A DNA stretch of 64,000 bases. Origin: Planctomycetota bacterium (GTDB taxonomy: Bacteria > Planctomycetota > Planctomycetia > Pirellulales > Pirellulaceae). Made by a program: the position numbers and the translations under genes. Below, one piece after another: positions 51,764 through 60,141 of this stretch. The notes beneath the pieces are model-generated. The model did not search any database. It was not told the origin of the DNA and saw only the letters and a list, made by a program, of their open reading frames with translations. Location of the stretch: assembly GCA_963204915.1 (NCBI GenBank), contig CAUJHS010000022.1, positions 372,001 through 436,000 on the forward strand. The letters are read 5' to 3'. The first letter of the stretch is position 1, and each line of letters opens with the position of its first letter.

Positions 51764-52834
51764 TTACGGCTGCGGCGGAGTCTCGGTCTCAGGCGACGCT
51801 TCGCTTTCGGCCGGAGCTTCGCTTTCCGCCGGGGCCTCCTCGGAAGTGGGCGTTTCGCTTGTCGGCTCCGCGTCTCCTTCTTTGGCAGGCGTCTCGGCCG
51901 CGGGAGGCGCCGGCTCTGTCGCGTTCTCGCCTTCGGCTGGCGCGCCTTCTTCCGGCGGTTGCGAGGCGTCTCCGCTTGCGGGCGAGGCAGGCGACTCTGG
52001 CGTTGTTGCCGTCTCGGGCGTTGTTGCCGGCGGCGTGGCTTCCGGCGTGGCGCCATCGGGTGTTGTCGTTTCCGGAGTGCTGGGCGCCGGTTCTTCTTCG
52101 GGAAGCATCAATTCGTCGGCGCCGGGCAACGTGCTCAGGTCAAACGGACTACTCGGGGCGGCCGACTCGGCGCCGGTTCCCGGAGTTTCCTGTTGGACCG
52201 GCTCCTGCTGAGAAAACCAAGCGAGGAAATCCTGCGTCGATTTCGCTTTCAAATCGGCGTACTTTTGGGCAGCGGCTTTGCCCAACGTGGTTTCCGTCCA
52301 TTCCTTGTTGTTGGTGATTTGCTGGTAGTGCTTTAATGCGGAATCCAAATGGTCTTTATCGCCCGTGACGGCGAACAACGACTCGTGCGACTCCGCCACG
52401 CCGTACAAGGCCCGGCGACGCAAGACCGGCTCGGTCAGATCTCTCAGCACGGTTTCATAACTTTTGGCCGCTTGAGTCAGCAGCTTTTCCGACTCTTTCC
52501 GATTGGTAAACGCTTGTTCGGCGCCTTGCGCCAGTTGCACGTCGGCCGCTAAAAGCAGCGCCCAGACGCTGGCTGGCTCGCCGGCGTGTCGATTCGCCAT
52601 TTCCAACAAGGCGGCGGGCTCCGAGGCGTCCGATGCTTGATAAAAGTCGGTCCACGCAGCTGTGGTTTGCGAGGCGGTCCGCGCTCGGAAGTACATCCAC
52701 CCCAGCAGGGCGGCCACCGCCGCGAGAAACACCGTGGCGATCAGAGTTAAATGCGGTCGAATCGAATCAATCTGGTGACCAGTCCAGTCGGCCAGCACGT
52801 TCGTTTGCAATTCGTGACGACGTTCCGATTTCAT
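51764..52834 (-). CDS. Membrane-anchored TPR-like protein with acidic Pro/Thr-rich tail
   Basis: The 356-residue product has one membrane helix near the N-terminus (about 28-50, LTLIATVFLAAVAALLGWMY), placing the rest outside the cytoplasm. About 55-210 is helical and TPR-like, resembling YfgM/TPR_21 proteins (LTQAAKSYETVLRDL, LDSALKHYQQITNNKEW), which act as periplasmic chaperone partners. From about 240 to the end it is low-complexity Pro/Glu/Thr/Ala-rich, probably disordered. The ATG at 52834 puts the helix where expected. It is divergent from the esterase gene. A role in envelope protein handling is inference. Confidence 0.85.
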   Translation of the reverse strand: MKSERRHELQTNVLADWTGHQIDSIRPHLTLIATVFLAAVAALLGWMYFRARTASQTTAAWTDFYQASDASEPAALLEMANRHAGEPASVWALLLAADVQLAQGAEQAFTNRKESEKLLTQAAKSYETVLRDLTEPVLRRRALYGVAESHESLFAVTGDKDHLDSALKHYQQITNNKEWTETTLGKAAAQKYADLKAKSTQDFLAWFSQQEPVQQETPGTGAESAAPSSPFDLSTLPGADELMLPEEEPAPSTPETTTPDGATPEATPPATTPETATTPESPASPASGDASQPPEEGAPAEGENATEPAPPAAETPAKEGDAEPTSETPTSEEAPAESEAPAESEASPETETPPQP

Positions 52835-53033
52835 AATCCTGTTCCGTCTAGAAAAAACGGCGACTCCTTCGCCGCAAGCGCGCCGGGAGCATCTGTCGGG
52901 AAGAAATGGCAAGTATAGAGGAGCCGTTTTTCTAACGTCAAGACGGATAGGCACTTGGCCATGCCGTAAACGAGCGTTCCACGGGTCGGAGAGAACTTCA
53001 AGCGTGTGGCTGTCATTGTGGCAGACGGCGTCT

Positions 53034-53039
53034 TATAAT
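53034..53039 (+). promoter_or_regulatory. Consensus -10 before the esterase gene
   Basis: TATAAT lies 45 bases before the ATG at 53085. The sequence 17 bases upstream (TGTCAT) is a poor -35, so an activator or relaxed recognition would be needed. Confidence 0.4.
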
Positions 53040-53084
53040 CCGCACTTTATTGTTCGGAAACGCAATTTTTCGGAGAGAAACGCG

Positions 53085-53999
53085 ATGCGCACCGTGTTTG
53101 GCCTGTGTTGCTTCCTGCTGCTGACCACGATTGCCAAGGCCGGCGACGAGATTTATCAACTGGGTCCCGACTCGATGCGGCAAGAAGGCGTGCCGCAGGG
53201 AGCAGTGACCGAGCATGTTTGGAAAAGCGAGGTTTTTCCTGGAACCATTCGCCGCTACTGGGTTTACGTTCCCAAACAATACGATGGTTCGACGCCTGCC
53301 GCAGTGATGGTGTTCCAGGACGGGCACGCCTATGTAAGTGAAGATGGGCAATTTCGCGTTCCGGTCGTGCTGGACAATTTGATCCACCGCGGCGAGTTGC
53401 CCGTGATGGTCGCCATATTCATTGATCCGGGGCATAAGAAGGAAATGCTGCCGGAGAAGCCCGGCTGGCGGCCGCAGCCTGAGAACCGCAGCTTCGAGTA
53501 CGACACCCTGTCCGATCAGTACGCGCGGTTCCTGCTGGAGGAAATCTTGCCCGAGGTGGGCAAAACCTACCGCCTGACCGACGATCCCAACCAGCGCGGC
53601 ATCGGCGGCATCAGTTCGGGCGGCATTTGCGCCTGGACGGTGGCCTGGGAGCGGCCCGACGCCTTCCGCAAAGTGCTCAGTCATGTGGGCAGCTTCACTA
53701 ACATTCGCGGCGGGCATGTGTATCACGCCCTGATTCGAAAGACCAAGCCCAAGCCGATTCGGGTGTTCCTGCAAGATGGCTCGGGCGATCTGGACAACGA
53801 ACACGGCAACTGGCCGTTGGCCAATCAGGAGATGGCTGCGGCGTTGAAGTTCGCCAAGTACGACTATCAGTTCGTCTACGGCGAAGGCGCCCATAACGGC
53901 ATTCACGGCGGGGCGATTCTGCCCGATTCGCTGCGCTGGTTGTGGCGGACGGAGGAGTCTGCCGCAGACGTGGCGCCGGAGTCTGCAACCAAGCCGTAA
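53085..53999 (+). CDS. Exported esterase of the enterochelin-esterase (Fes/esterase D) type
   Basis: The 304-residue alpha/beta hydrolase has a signal peptide (VFGLCCFLLLTTIAKA). Its core fits putative-esterase family members: RRYWVYVPKQYDGSTPAAVMVFQDGH-like lead strand, the ILPEVGKTYRLTDDPNQR helix region, the nucleophile elbow GIGGISSGGICAWTVAW, the Asp region QDGSGDLDNEHGNWPLAN and the catalytic His in GEGAHNGIHGG. The family includes enterochelin esterases and carbohydrate esterases; a sugar-ester substrate is plausible here. The ATG at 53085 follows CGGAGAG. uxuA follows 79 bases later on the same strand, which suggests co-expression in sugar-acid metabolism. Confidence 0.88.
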   Translation: MRTVFGLCCFLLLTTIAKAGDEIYQLGPDSMRQEGVPQGAVTEHVWKSEVFPGTIRRYWVYVPKQYDGSTPAAVMVFQDGHAYVSEDGQFRVPVVLDNLIHRGELPVMVAIFIDPGHKKEMLPEKPGWRPQPENRSFEYDTLSDQYARFLLEEILPEVGKTYRLTDDPNQRGIGGISSGGICAWTVAWERPDAFRKVLSHVGSFTNIRGGHVYHALIRKTKPKPIRVFLQDGSGDLDNEHGNWPLANQEMAAALKFAKYDYQFVYGEGAHNGIHGGAILPDSLRWLWRTEESAADVAPESATKP

Positions 54000-54078
54000 A
54001 TTTCTCTGCGTTGCGCCGTTAGACGGCGGTGCGCTCCAAGCGTGCGAGACGCAACTTCGCTACCTTGTCGAGGATCCC

Positions 54079-55041
54079 ATGCAACTGGCCACGGTTCTAA
54101 CGCCGATGTCGGACGAGAACATGCAACTTGCGGCGCAATGCGGCGTGAGCGGCGTCGTGGCGCGGTATCCCGGTCCGGCGCTGGAAGATTTGTTTGCGGT
54201 CCAACGGCGTCTGGCGTCGTTTGGCCTGAAGCTGCCCGTGATCGAAGGTTATCTGCCGCTGGAGAACATCAAAACCGGCAGCGATGACGGCCGGGAACTG
54301 GCCGCGCTGAAGAACCTCGTCCGCCACATGGGCGAAGCTGGCGTACCGATCCTGTGTTACAACTTCATGGCCGGAACCGACTGGGTCCGAACCCGTTTGG
54401 ATGCACCGGAGCGCGGCGGCGCGAAAGTCACGCGGTTCGACCTGCGCGAAGCGGAACGCATGGTGCTGCTCTCGCACGACGCCGCGGGCGCCGCGGCGTT
54501 CCCCTCGGCCGAACACCTGACGCAAGACGCGCTGTGGTCGAACCTGGAGCGGCTTTTGCAGGAGCTATTGCCCGTGGCGGAGCGCGCTGGCGTCACTCTG
54601 GCCATGCACCCTGACGATCCGCCGCTGCCGTCGTTGCTGGGCAAGCCGCGCATCATGCACAGCGTTGAAAACTTCGAGCGATTGATGAAGTTGGCGCCGA
54701 GCCCGCATAATGCGATTTGCTTTTGCCAGGGAACTTTCGCGGCGATGGGAGTGGACATTCCCGCCACGATCCGCCGCTTGGGCCCGCATATTTGTTACAT
54801 TCACTTTCGCGATGTGCGCGGGACCGCCGAGTCGTTCGCCGAGACCTTTCACGACAACGGCCCGACCAATATGGCCGCGGCGATGCGCGCGTATCGCGAC
54901 ATCGGGTTTGAAGGGCCGATTCGCCCCGATCATGTGCCGCAACTGGTCGGAGAAGACGACGGCGAGCCGGGGTACACCATGCTTGGCCGGTTGTTTGCGT
55001 TTGGTTATCTTCGCGGCTTGATGCACGCCACCGAATTGTAA
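54079..55041 (+). CDS. uxuA: Mannonate dehydratase (UxuA-like)
   Basis: UxuA dehydrates D-mannonate to 2-keto-3-deoxygluconate in hexuronate catabolism. The 320-residue TIM barrel shows metal-site motifs: the LAMHPDDPP histidine, CFCQGT cysteine, HFRDVRG histidine, FHDNGPTNM and the final RPDHVPQL. It is shorter than the E. coli enzyme (394) but similar to compact homologues, and close paralogues with other sugar-acid substrates are known, so specificity is not assured. GAGGATC precedes the ATG at 54079. The Nramp-fold transporter gene begins 35 bases after the stop, so they form one unit. Confidence 0.88.
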   Translation: MQLATVLTPMSDENMQLAAQCGVSGVVARYPGPALEDLFAVQRRLASFGLKLPVIEGYLPLENIKTGSDDGRELAALKNLVRHMGEAGVPILCYNFMAGTDWVRTRLDAPERGGAKVTRFDLREAERMVLLSHDAAGAAAFPSAEHLTQDALWSNLERLLQELLPVAERAGVTLAMHPDDPPLPSLLGKPRIMHSVENFERLMKLAPSPHNAICFCQGTFAAMGVDIPATIRRLGPHICYIHFRDVRGTAESFAETFHDNGPTNMAAAMRAYRDIGFEGPIRPDHVPQLVGEDDGEPGYTMLGRLFAFGYLRGLMHATEL

Positions 55042-55076
55042 CAAGCTTCGCACGGCTGTTTTTCGAGGAGCTGCTT

Positions 55077-56600
55077 TTGTCGTTGCCCAGCCCGCCGACC
55101 ATTCATCACTTGCCGGACGAGCCCTTCCCTGGCGGAAGCTCCCCCAGCGATCACGGCGCCTTGCCGCCGTGGCGCAAGGCTGACCTGCCCGAACCTTTGC
55201 CGTTCACGTGGCGCAACGCGTTGAAGACAATCGGCCCCGGCGCCATTCTTCTGGCTGGTTCGATTGGCGGCGGCGAGTGGATCGTCGGCCCCATGATGAC
55301 GGTCAAATACGGTCGCGGCATTTTGTGGATCGCCACCGCCGCGATCGTGCTGCAAACGCTGTTCAACTTGGAGGCGGTGCGTTATACGCTGTACACCGGC
55401 GAGCCGATTCTGACGGGTATTATGCGGCTGCGGCCCGGTTCGCGCGTTTGGTCGATCTTTTACATTCTGGCGGGAGTGGCGCAGCTGGCGACACCTGCGC
55501 TCGCGCTGGGTTGTGCGAATGTTTTGTTCGCCGCGTTCACGGGCGACATGCCCGACTCCACCGGGGCCGACTCCCGCACGTTACTTTGGATTTCCTACGC
55601 CGTGCTGCTGCTGACGGTCGTGCTGCTGCTCTCGGGCAAGTCGATTGAGCGGGTGTTGGAGAAGTTGTCGTGGGCCATGATCGTGTGGATCTTCACGTTT
55701 CTGGTGGTCGTGAACGTGCTGGTGGTTTCGCCGGAGAACTGGAGCCGCACAGCGAAAGGCTTCGTCACCCCCGCGGCCCTGCCGGACAACGTGGACTTGA
55801 TGCTGCTGGCCCTGTTCGCCGCAACGGCCGGCTCAGGCGGACTGGGGAACCTGGCCATTTCGAACTGGTTCCGCGACAAAGGCTTTGGCATGGGCAAACA
55901 CATGGGCGGCATCGGCGGCTTGCTCAACAAAGAACATGTGGAGTTGGCCAGCGTCGGTTACGTATTTCCCACCAATGAAACCAACTTGCAGCGCTGGCGG
56001 CATTGGTGGCGGTATGCGATGCTGGACCAGGCGGGACTTTGGGCGATTGGCTGCGCCGTAGGGATGTTTCTGAATGTCAACCTCGCCGCGTCGATTGTTC
56101 CGCCAGACGCGGAGATTAGCGGTTATGACGCGGGCGCCTTCCAGGCGCATTATCTGGCGGCCCAAATCTGGCAGGGTTTGTGGGCTTTAACGCTGTTGAA
56201 CGGCTTCTGGATTTTGTACTCCACGCACCTGGGCAACACCGACTGCCTGACGCGCACGATCGCCGATATTTGCTGGGCGGCCTATCCGAGACTTCAGCGC
56301 TGGTCGGCCAGCCGAGTGTACGCGGTTCTCTTGGGGTTTTTCACCGTGTGGGGCCTGATCACACTCGCCTTGGGTGAGAACGCGCTTAGTTTGTTCAAAA
56401 TTCTTGGCGTCATCGCAAGTCCGATTATGGCGGTCGCCGCGATTCAGATCTTGCGCGTAAATACGCGTTTTCTTCCGCCGGAGATCCGCCCGGCCTGGTG
56501 GCGTCGTATCGCTTTGATCGTTTGCGCCATGGGTTACGGCGGCATTGCGGTCGCTTTGGTGCTTGATTTCCTTCGCACGGCGGGAGTTCTAAGCCGTTAG
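55077..56600 (+). CDS. Nramp-fold membrane transporter lacking the metal-binding motif
   Basis: The 507-residue inner-membrane protein has about 11-12 helices and recognisable Nramp-family layout: the first conserved helix begins IGPGAILLAGS. In true Nramp divalent-metal importers this helix contains DPGN and the sixth helix MPH; here the positions read IGGGEW and GSGGLGNLAISNW, so the metal ligands are absent. It is therefore unlikely to carry Mn2+ or Fe2+. The tight link to uxuA (35 bases) suggests uptake of a sugar acid or other organic substrate. The start is TTG at 55077, preceded by GAGGAG. A terminator follows at 56670. Confidence 0.82.
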   Translation: MSLPSPPTIHHLPDEPFPGGSSPSDHGALPPWRKADLPEPLPFTWRNALKTIGPGAILLAGSIGGGEWIVGPMMTVKYGRGILWIATAAIVLQTLFNLEAVRYTLYTGEPILTGIMRLRPGSRVWSIFYILAGVAQLATPALALGCANVLFAAFTGDMPDSTGADSRTLLWISYAVLLLTVVLLLSGKSIERVLEKLSWAMIVWIFTFLVVVNVLVVSPENWSRTAKGFVTPAALPDNVDLMLLALFAATAGSGGLGNLAISNWFRDKGFGMGKHMGGIGGLLNKEHVELASVGYVFPTNETNLQRWRHWWRYAMLDQAGLWAIGCAVGMFLNVNLAASIVPPDAEISGYDAGAFQAHYLAAQIWQGLWALTLLNGFWILYSTHLGNTDCLTRTIADICWAAYPRLQRWSASRVYAVLLGFFTVWGLITLALGENALSLFKILGVIASPIMAVAAIQILRVNTRFLPPEIRPAWWRRIALIVCAMGYGGIAVALVLDFLRTAGVLSR

Positions 56601-56669
56601 CAGGGATTTCTCGACAACCCATACAAACGATGCGCGCCCCGGCGCAACTTGACGCCAGCCGGGGTTAAC

Positions 56670-56694
56670 CTACGTTACCTATAACGTAGTTTTT
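56670..56694 (+). terminator. Intrinsic terminator after the uxuA-transporter unit
   Basis: CTACGTTA (56670-56677), loop CCTA, TAACGTAG (56682-56689) and TTTTT. It lies 70 bases past the transporter stop. Confidence 0.88.
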
Positions 56695-56769
56695 GCGCGG
56701 TCATCCGGGGCGCCTCCCAACGCGTGAAGCGCTCGCCCCGACGGGCAACGCACCAAGACAAGAACTTCT

Positions 56770-57138
56770 ATGAACACCGATCATCCCTTCAATCTCGAGG
56801 AACTGCTTGCGCGCTGCGTGGGCCGCATGGACTTCGCCGAGCGCCTGTTAGACAAGTTCCTGGTGCACTTTGCGGAAGATATCGATCGTCTCGAACAACA
56901 CCTGGAGCAGGGCGACTGGGAGGAGTTGGCGCGCGTCGCCCACTGCATGAAGGGCGCGTCGGCCAATATCGCTGCGGCGGGGCTGCGCGATCAGGTTGCG
57001 GGAATCGAAGCCTCGGCGCGCGACCACCAAGCGGAGGGACTGCCCTCTCAAATGCGGCGCCTGCGCGAGGAATGGTCTCAGTTTTCTAATTCGGTTACCC
57101 ATTTGCGTCTGTCGTCGAAGCACTGCAGCGCGAATTAG
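56770..57138 (+). CDS. Histidine phosphotransfer (Hpt) protein
   Basis: The 122-residue protein is a free Hpt domain, passing phosphoryl groups between response regulators and hybrid kinases. The phosphorylatable His58 lies in the family motif VAHCMKGASANIAAAGL. The remainder is a helical bundle (FAERLLDKFLVHFAEDIDRL and QMRRLREEWSQF). No kinase domain is present. A response regulator-HD-GYP gene starts 27 bases after its stop, so the pair is probably a phosphorelay ending in c-di-GMP breakdown. Its donor kinase is not in the window. Confidence 0.92.
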   Translation: MNTDHPFNLEELLARCVGRMDFAERLLDKFLVHFAEDIDRLEQHLEQGDWEELARVAHCMKGASANIAAAGLRDQVAGIEASARDHQAEGLPSQMRRLREEWSQFSNSVTHLRLSSKHCSAN

Positions 57139-57165
57139 TCATTCTCATCGAACGGGGGCAGAACC

Positions 57166-58236
57166 GTGCGAATTTTGGTTGTTGAAGATGATGCGATTTG
57201 CGGCGACATTCTGGAAAATTTCCTCATCGAGTTAGGCTATGACGTCGCGCGCGCCACCAACGGCCGCGACGCCTTTAACTTGCTGCGCGACGATGACTAT
57301 CGGATCGTCGTCTCGGATTGGGAAATGCCGCAAATGTCGGGCATCGACCTGTGCCGCCGCGTCCGAGCGCGACCTTTCAGCGCCTATGTTTATTTCATCT
57401 TGCTGACCTCGCGAGGCGGCGCGGAAAACTTGATCACGGGGTTGAACGCCGGCGCCGATGACTTCCTGACCAAGCCCTTTCAGCCCGATGAGCTACGCAT
57501 TCGCCTGCGCGCCGCCGAACGCATTGTGACGCTGGAAAACCGAGATCTGCTGATCTTCTCGCTAGCCAAGCTGGCCGAGTCGCGCGATCCGGAGACCGGG
57601 GCCCACCTGGAGCGCATTCGCGAGTATTGCCGCATTCTCGGCGATCAACTTTCACGACACGGCAAGTACTGCGGCCAGATCGACGCCGATTACGTTCGCA
57701 CGCTGTACCAAACCAGCCCTCTGCACGACATCGGTAAAGTGGGCGTGCCCGACTATGTGCTGCTCAAGCCGGGACGTCTGACGCCGGAAGAGTATGAAAT
57801 CATGAAGCAGCATGCTGAGCTAGGCAGCCAAACCTTGGACGCAGCCCTACGCGCGCAACCCAAAGCCGAATACTTGCGATTGGCGCGCGACATTGCTTGG
57901 AGTCACCACGAACACTACAACGGGAAAGGCTACCCCCGCGGACTCGCGGGTGAAGAAATTCCGCTTTGCGGCCGGATTGTGGCCCTCGCCGACGTGTACG
58001 ACGCGCTGACCACCAAACGCGTTTACAAACCCGCGTACAGCCACGAGACGGCGCGGGAAATTATTATCGAAGGGCGCGGCGAGCAGTTCGATCCGGAGGT
58101 GGTCGACGCATTCCTCTTGCGTGAGGACGATTTCACGCACGTGCGAGAATCCTTCGATGACGCGCAGGCCAATATCTCCCGCATTATGACGCTACAAACC
58201 ACGGCGGCGAATACGGTGTCGGCCGCCTGGTTCTAA
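57166..58236 (+). CDS. Response regulator with HD-GYP c-di-GMP phosphodiesterase domain
   Basis: The 356-residue protein has a receiver domain (1-125; acidic pair at 8-9, phospho-acceptor Asp51 in VVSDWEMPQMSG, Lys in FLTKPFQP) followed by an HD-GYP domain (about 150-340). The HD residues are in SPLHDIGKVGVPD, and HHEHYNGKGYPRGLAG includes the GYP motif. HD-GYP enzymes hydrolyse cyclic di-GMP, affecting attachment and motility. The start is GTG at 57166, 27 bases after the Hpt gene, so the two are co-transcribed. A hairpin downstream separates it from the convergent methyltransferase gene. Confidence 0.95.
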   Translation: MRILVVEDDAICGDILENFLIELGYDVARATNGRDAFNLLRDDDYRIVVSDWEMPQMSGIDLCRRVRARPFSAYVYFILLTSRGGAENLITGLNAGADDFLTKPFQPDELRIRLRAAERIVTLENRDLLIFSLAKLAESRDPETGAHLERIREYCRILGDQLSRHGKYCGQIDADYVRTLYQTSPLHDIGKVGVPDYVLLKPGRLTPEEYEIMKQHAELGSQTLDAALRAQPKAEYLRLARDIAWSHHEHYNGKGYPRGLAGEEIPLCGRIVALADVYDALTTKRVYKPAYSHETAREIIIEGRGEQFDPEVVDAFLLREDDFTHVRESFDDAQANISRIMTLQTTAANTVSAAWF

Positions 58237-58269
58237 GTCGGTCGGCCGCCGCTTACTCCGCCAAGACAA

Positions 58270-58296
58270 AAGGCTCCATTCGATGAATGGAGCCTT
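58270..58296 (-). terminator. Terminator of the methyltransferase gene
   Basis: AAGGCTCCATTC and its complement form a 12-bp perfect stem with loop GAT. On the minus strand it continues into TTTTGTC, so it ends the leftward methyltransferase transcript; it could also stop the rightward regulator mRNA. Confidence 0.85.
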
Positions 58297-58337
58297 GGTG
58301 GTTGGAACGGCGCGTTACGATGCGTTACCGCGCCGAC

Positions 58338-59450
58338 CTACGGCATGTCGATCGCGTCGACGTTCGCCGGCATGTGCGGCGCCGTCGCGTCGTCGCGAGT
58401 CCACACCGGCGGCTTGGCCGCCGTTTCGGGAGCATCGAAGCGAACCGTTGTGGCCGCCTTGACGCGCGACACGAAGCTCATAATCACGCCGGTGGCGTCG
58501 CGCGACATTTCCAAGCCGCCCGTGTCAAAGCCCGCCTTCTCAAACAAGGCCCGGCAGTCTTCCTCGGTACGCGGGAAGAAATGCCAGTCCAACAGCCATT
58601 GGTAAGGCGTAGGATCGTAACGGCGAATGTCTTTAAACGCCACGAACATGACGCCGCCTTCGGCCAGCGACTCGCGCCATCCGGCGAGCATTTCGATCAT
58701 GTAAGGATCTTCGATGTAGTCGCACAGGCCGATGCTGTAGATGACGTCGCTGCGTCCGAAGTTGCGAATCGTCGCGTTGGCCGACTTCATGCGCAGCGCG
58801 TTGTACCGCGCGCAACGGATGTCGGCCACGCCACGAGCCTCAGGAATGATGTTGGCCTGCACAAAGTCCAACGCCTCCTGGTCATTGTCCAGGCACGTCA
58901 CATGGACACGAACCCCCTCAGGCGGATCAATGCCCGCCAGGTACTCGCGGCAAGGACCGCACGCCACGTTCATCACGGCCACGTCGCCGGTGCGTTCGGC
59001 CAACTCTTCATTCAAGAACTGCCGCAACTGACGCCACCGCGCCCGAACCGACTGCGCCAGCAGCAAGTCCATGATGTACAGGTCCAGGTAGCCTCCTAGA
59101 CCAGGCGACATCGGCTGTCGATTGTAAATGGTGTTCAACAGCAGGTAGTCGCCGGGGTATCCGCGCGGTTTCATGCGGGCGCGGTTGCCAATCCAGCTTT
59201 GTTCAAAGAAGCTGGAGGTCGCCGCTTGGAACCGTTGCTGGGTGTCGGCCAGCAAGTCGGCGTCGGCCCCGATGGTGGCTTGCAGCCGACGGCAGGCGGT
59301 CTCGGCGTCGTGCATGATGCACGTCAGTTGGTCATATGCGGCGTTGTGCGTGACTGGCGCCGCAGGATCAAGAGACGCCTCTAAGTTCGCCAGGCGGGCG
59401 CGAAAGTCCGCGACTTCGCGCGCAAAAAATGTCTCTACTCGTGTGAGCAT
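58338..59450 (-). CDS. SAM-dependent methyltransferase, PhcB-like (3-OH-palmitate methyl ester type)
   Basis: The 370-residue protein has an N-terminal helical domain (about 1-130) and a class I methyltransferase core (about 130-300) with glycine motif VMNVACGPCREYLAG, the acidic CLDNDQEALDF strand and MFVAFKDI. The N-domain motif MKPRGYPGDYLLLNTIYNRQ is characteristic of proteins annotated as extracellular-factor (3-hydroxypalmitic acid methyl ester) biosynthesis, i.e. PhcB homologues. Such signals act in quorum sensing in Ralstonia; in planctomycetes this is unproven. The start at 59450 has GAGG six bases upstream; an ATG at 59462 is also possible. It converges with the response regulator-HD-GYP gene. 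Confidence 0.82.
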   Translation of the reverse strand: MLTRVETFFAREVADFRARLANLEASLDPAAPVTHNAAYDQLTCIMHDAETACRRLQATIGADADLLADTQQRFQAATSSFFEQSWIGNRARMKPRGYPGDYLLLNTIYNRQPMSPGLGGYLDLYIMDLLLAQSVRARWRQLRQFLNEELAERTGDVAVMNVACGPCREYLAGIDPPEGVRVHVTCLDNDQEALDFVQANIIPEARGVADIRCARYNALRMKSANATIRNFGRSDVIYSIGLCDYIEDPYMIEMLAGWRESLAEGGVMFVAFKDIRRYDPTPYQWLLDWHFFPRTEEDCRALFEKAGFDTGGLEMSRDATGVIMSFVSRVKAATTVRFDAPETAAKPPVWTRDDATAPHMPANVDAIDMP

Positions 59451-60141
59451 GCGCAACCTCATGAAGTGATGAAATGACCCGGAAGGCGAGCACGCCTCCA
59501 CTTCGTTCGCACACGAGATCTGCCCCTGTCGTCGCGTCATGCGGCGAGGCGCACCATTAGGCCGTCGCAACAACCAGTAGATGCCCTTATGCGAAGTCGA
59601 GGGTAATATGCCCGGCTCGCAACGACCTGTCAAAATTCGGGTCAGTCCGTGGCGAAGAGAGCGTCGCGGGGCCGCACGTCCGCTTGAAAGCTACAGCAGT
59701 TACAAAAACTTTGCGGATCTCCGCCACGCCTGCACGGGATGAACCTCAATCCTCCACAGGAATGGTTTCTTGCGTGAAGCTGCGTGAGACAGGCAAACCT
59801 TGGCCGCGGCGCCGAATAACCGGGCCTCCCAAAAATTTTTCCGACGATTTCCGCAGGAATCTCGTCCGTTCACCGAACCAGGGGTGAACGGCAACGAGAA
59901 TTCGCTCTCCGAACGACGCTCTTGAACCTGCCGGCTTGTGGGCCCGCGCGTCTTGCGCGGCGCGCAACATTCGGCATAATCGGCGCCACACGCACGTCCG
60001 CAAGAGGGCCTGCCGTGTGAAACGCAAGATAATGGGCCGACGTGCGTCCCCACTCGGCCCAGGCGTGTCGAAAAAGCTACATTTTCTGCGCACTCTGATC
60101 CTTAAGCGCCTGAGCGACCCGAGCAAAGCGCGATTCACCGT
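59451..60141. other. 691-bp divergent intergenic region
   Basis: This is the largest gap in the window. I found no ORF with conserved character on either strand, no RNA gene fold and no convincing promoter pair. It separates the leftward methyltransferase from the rightward kinase/AAA gene. Confidence 0.4.
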
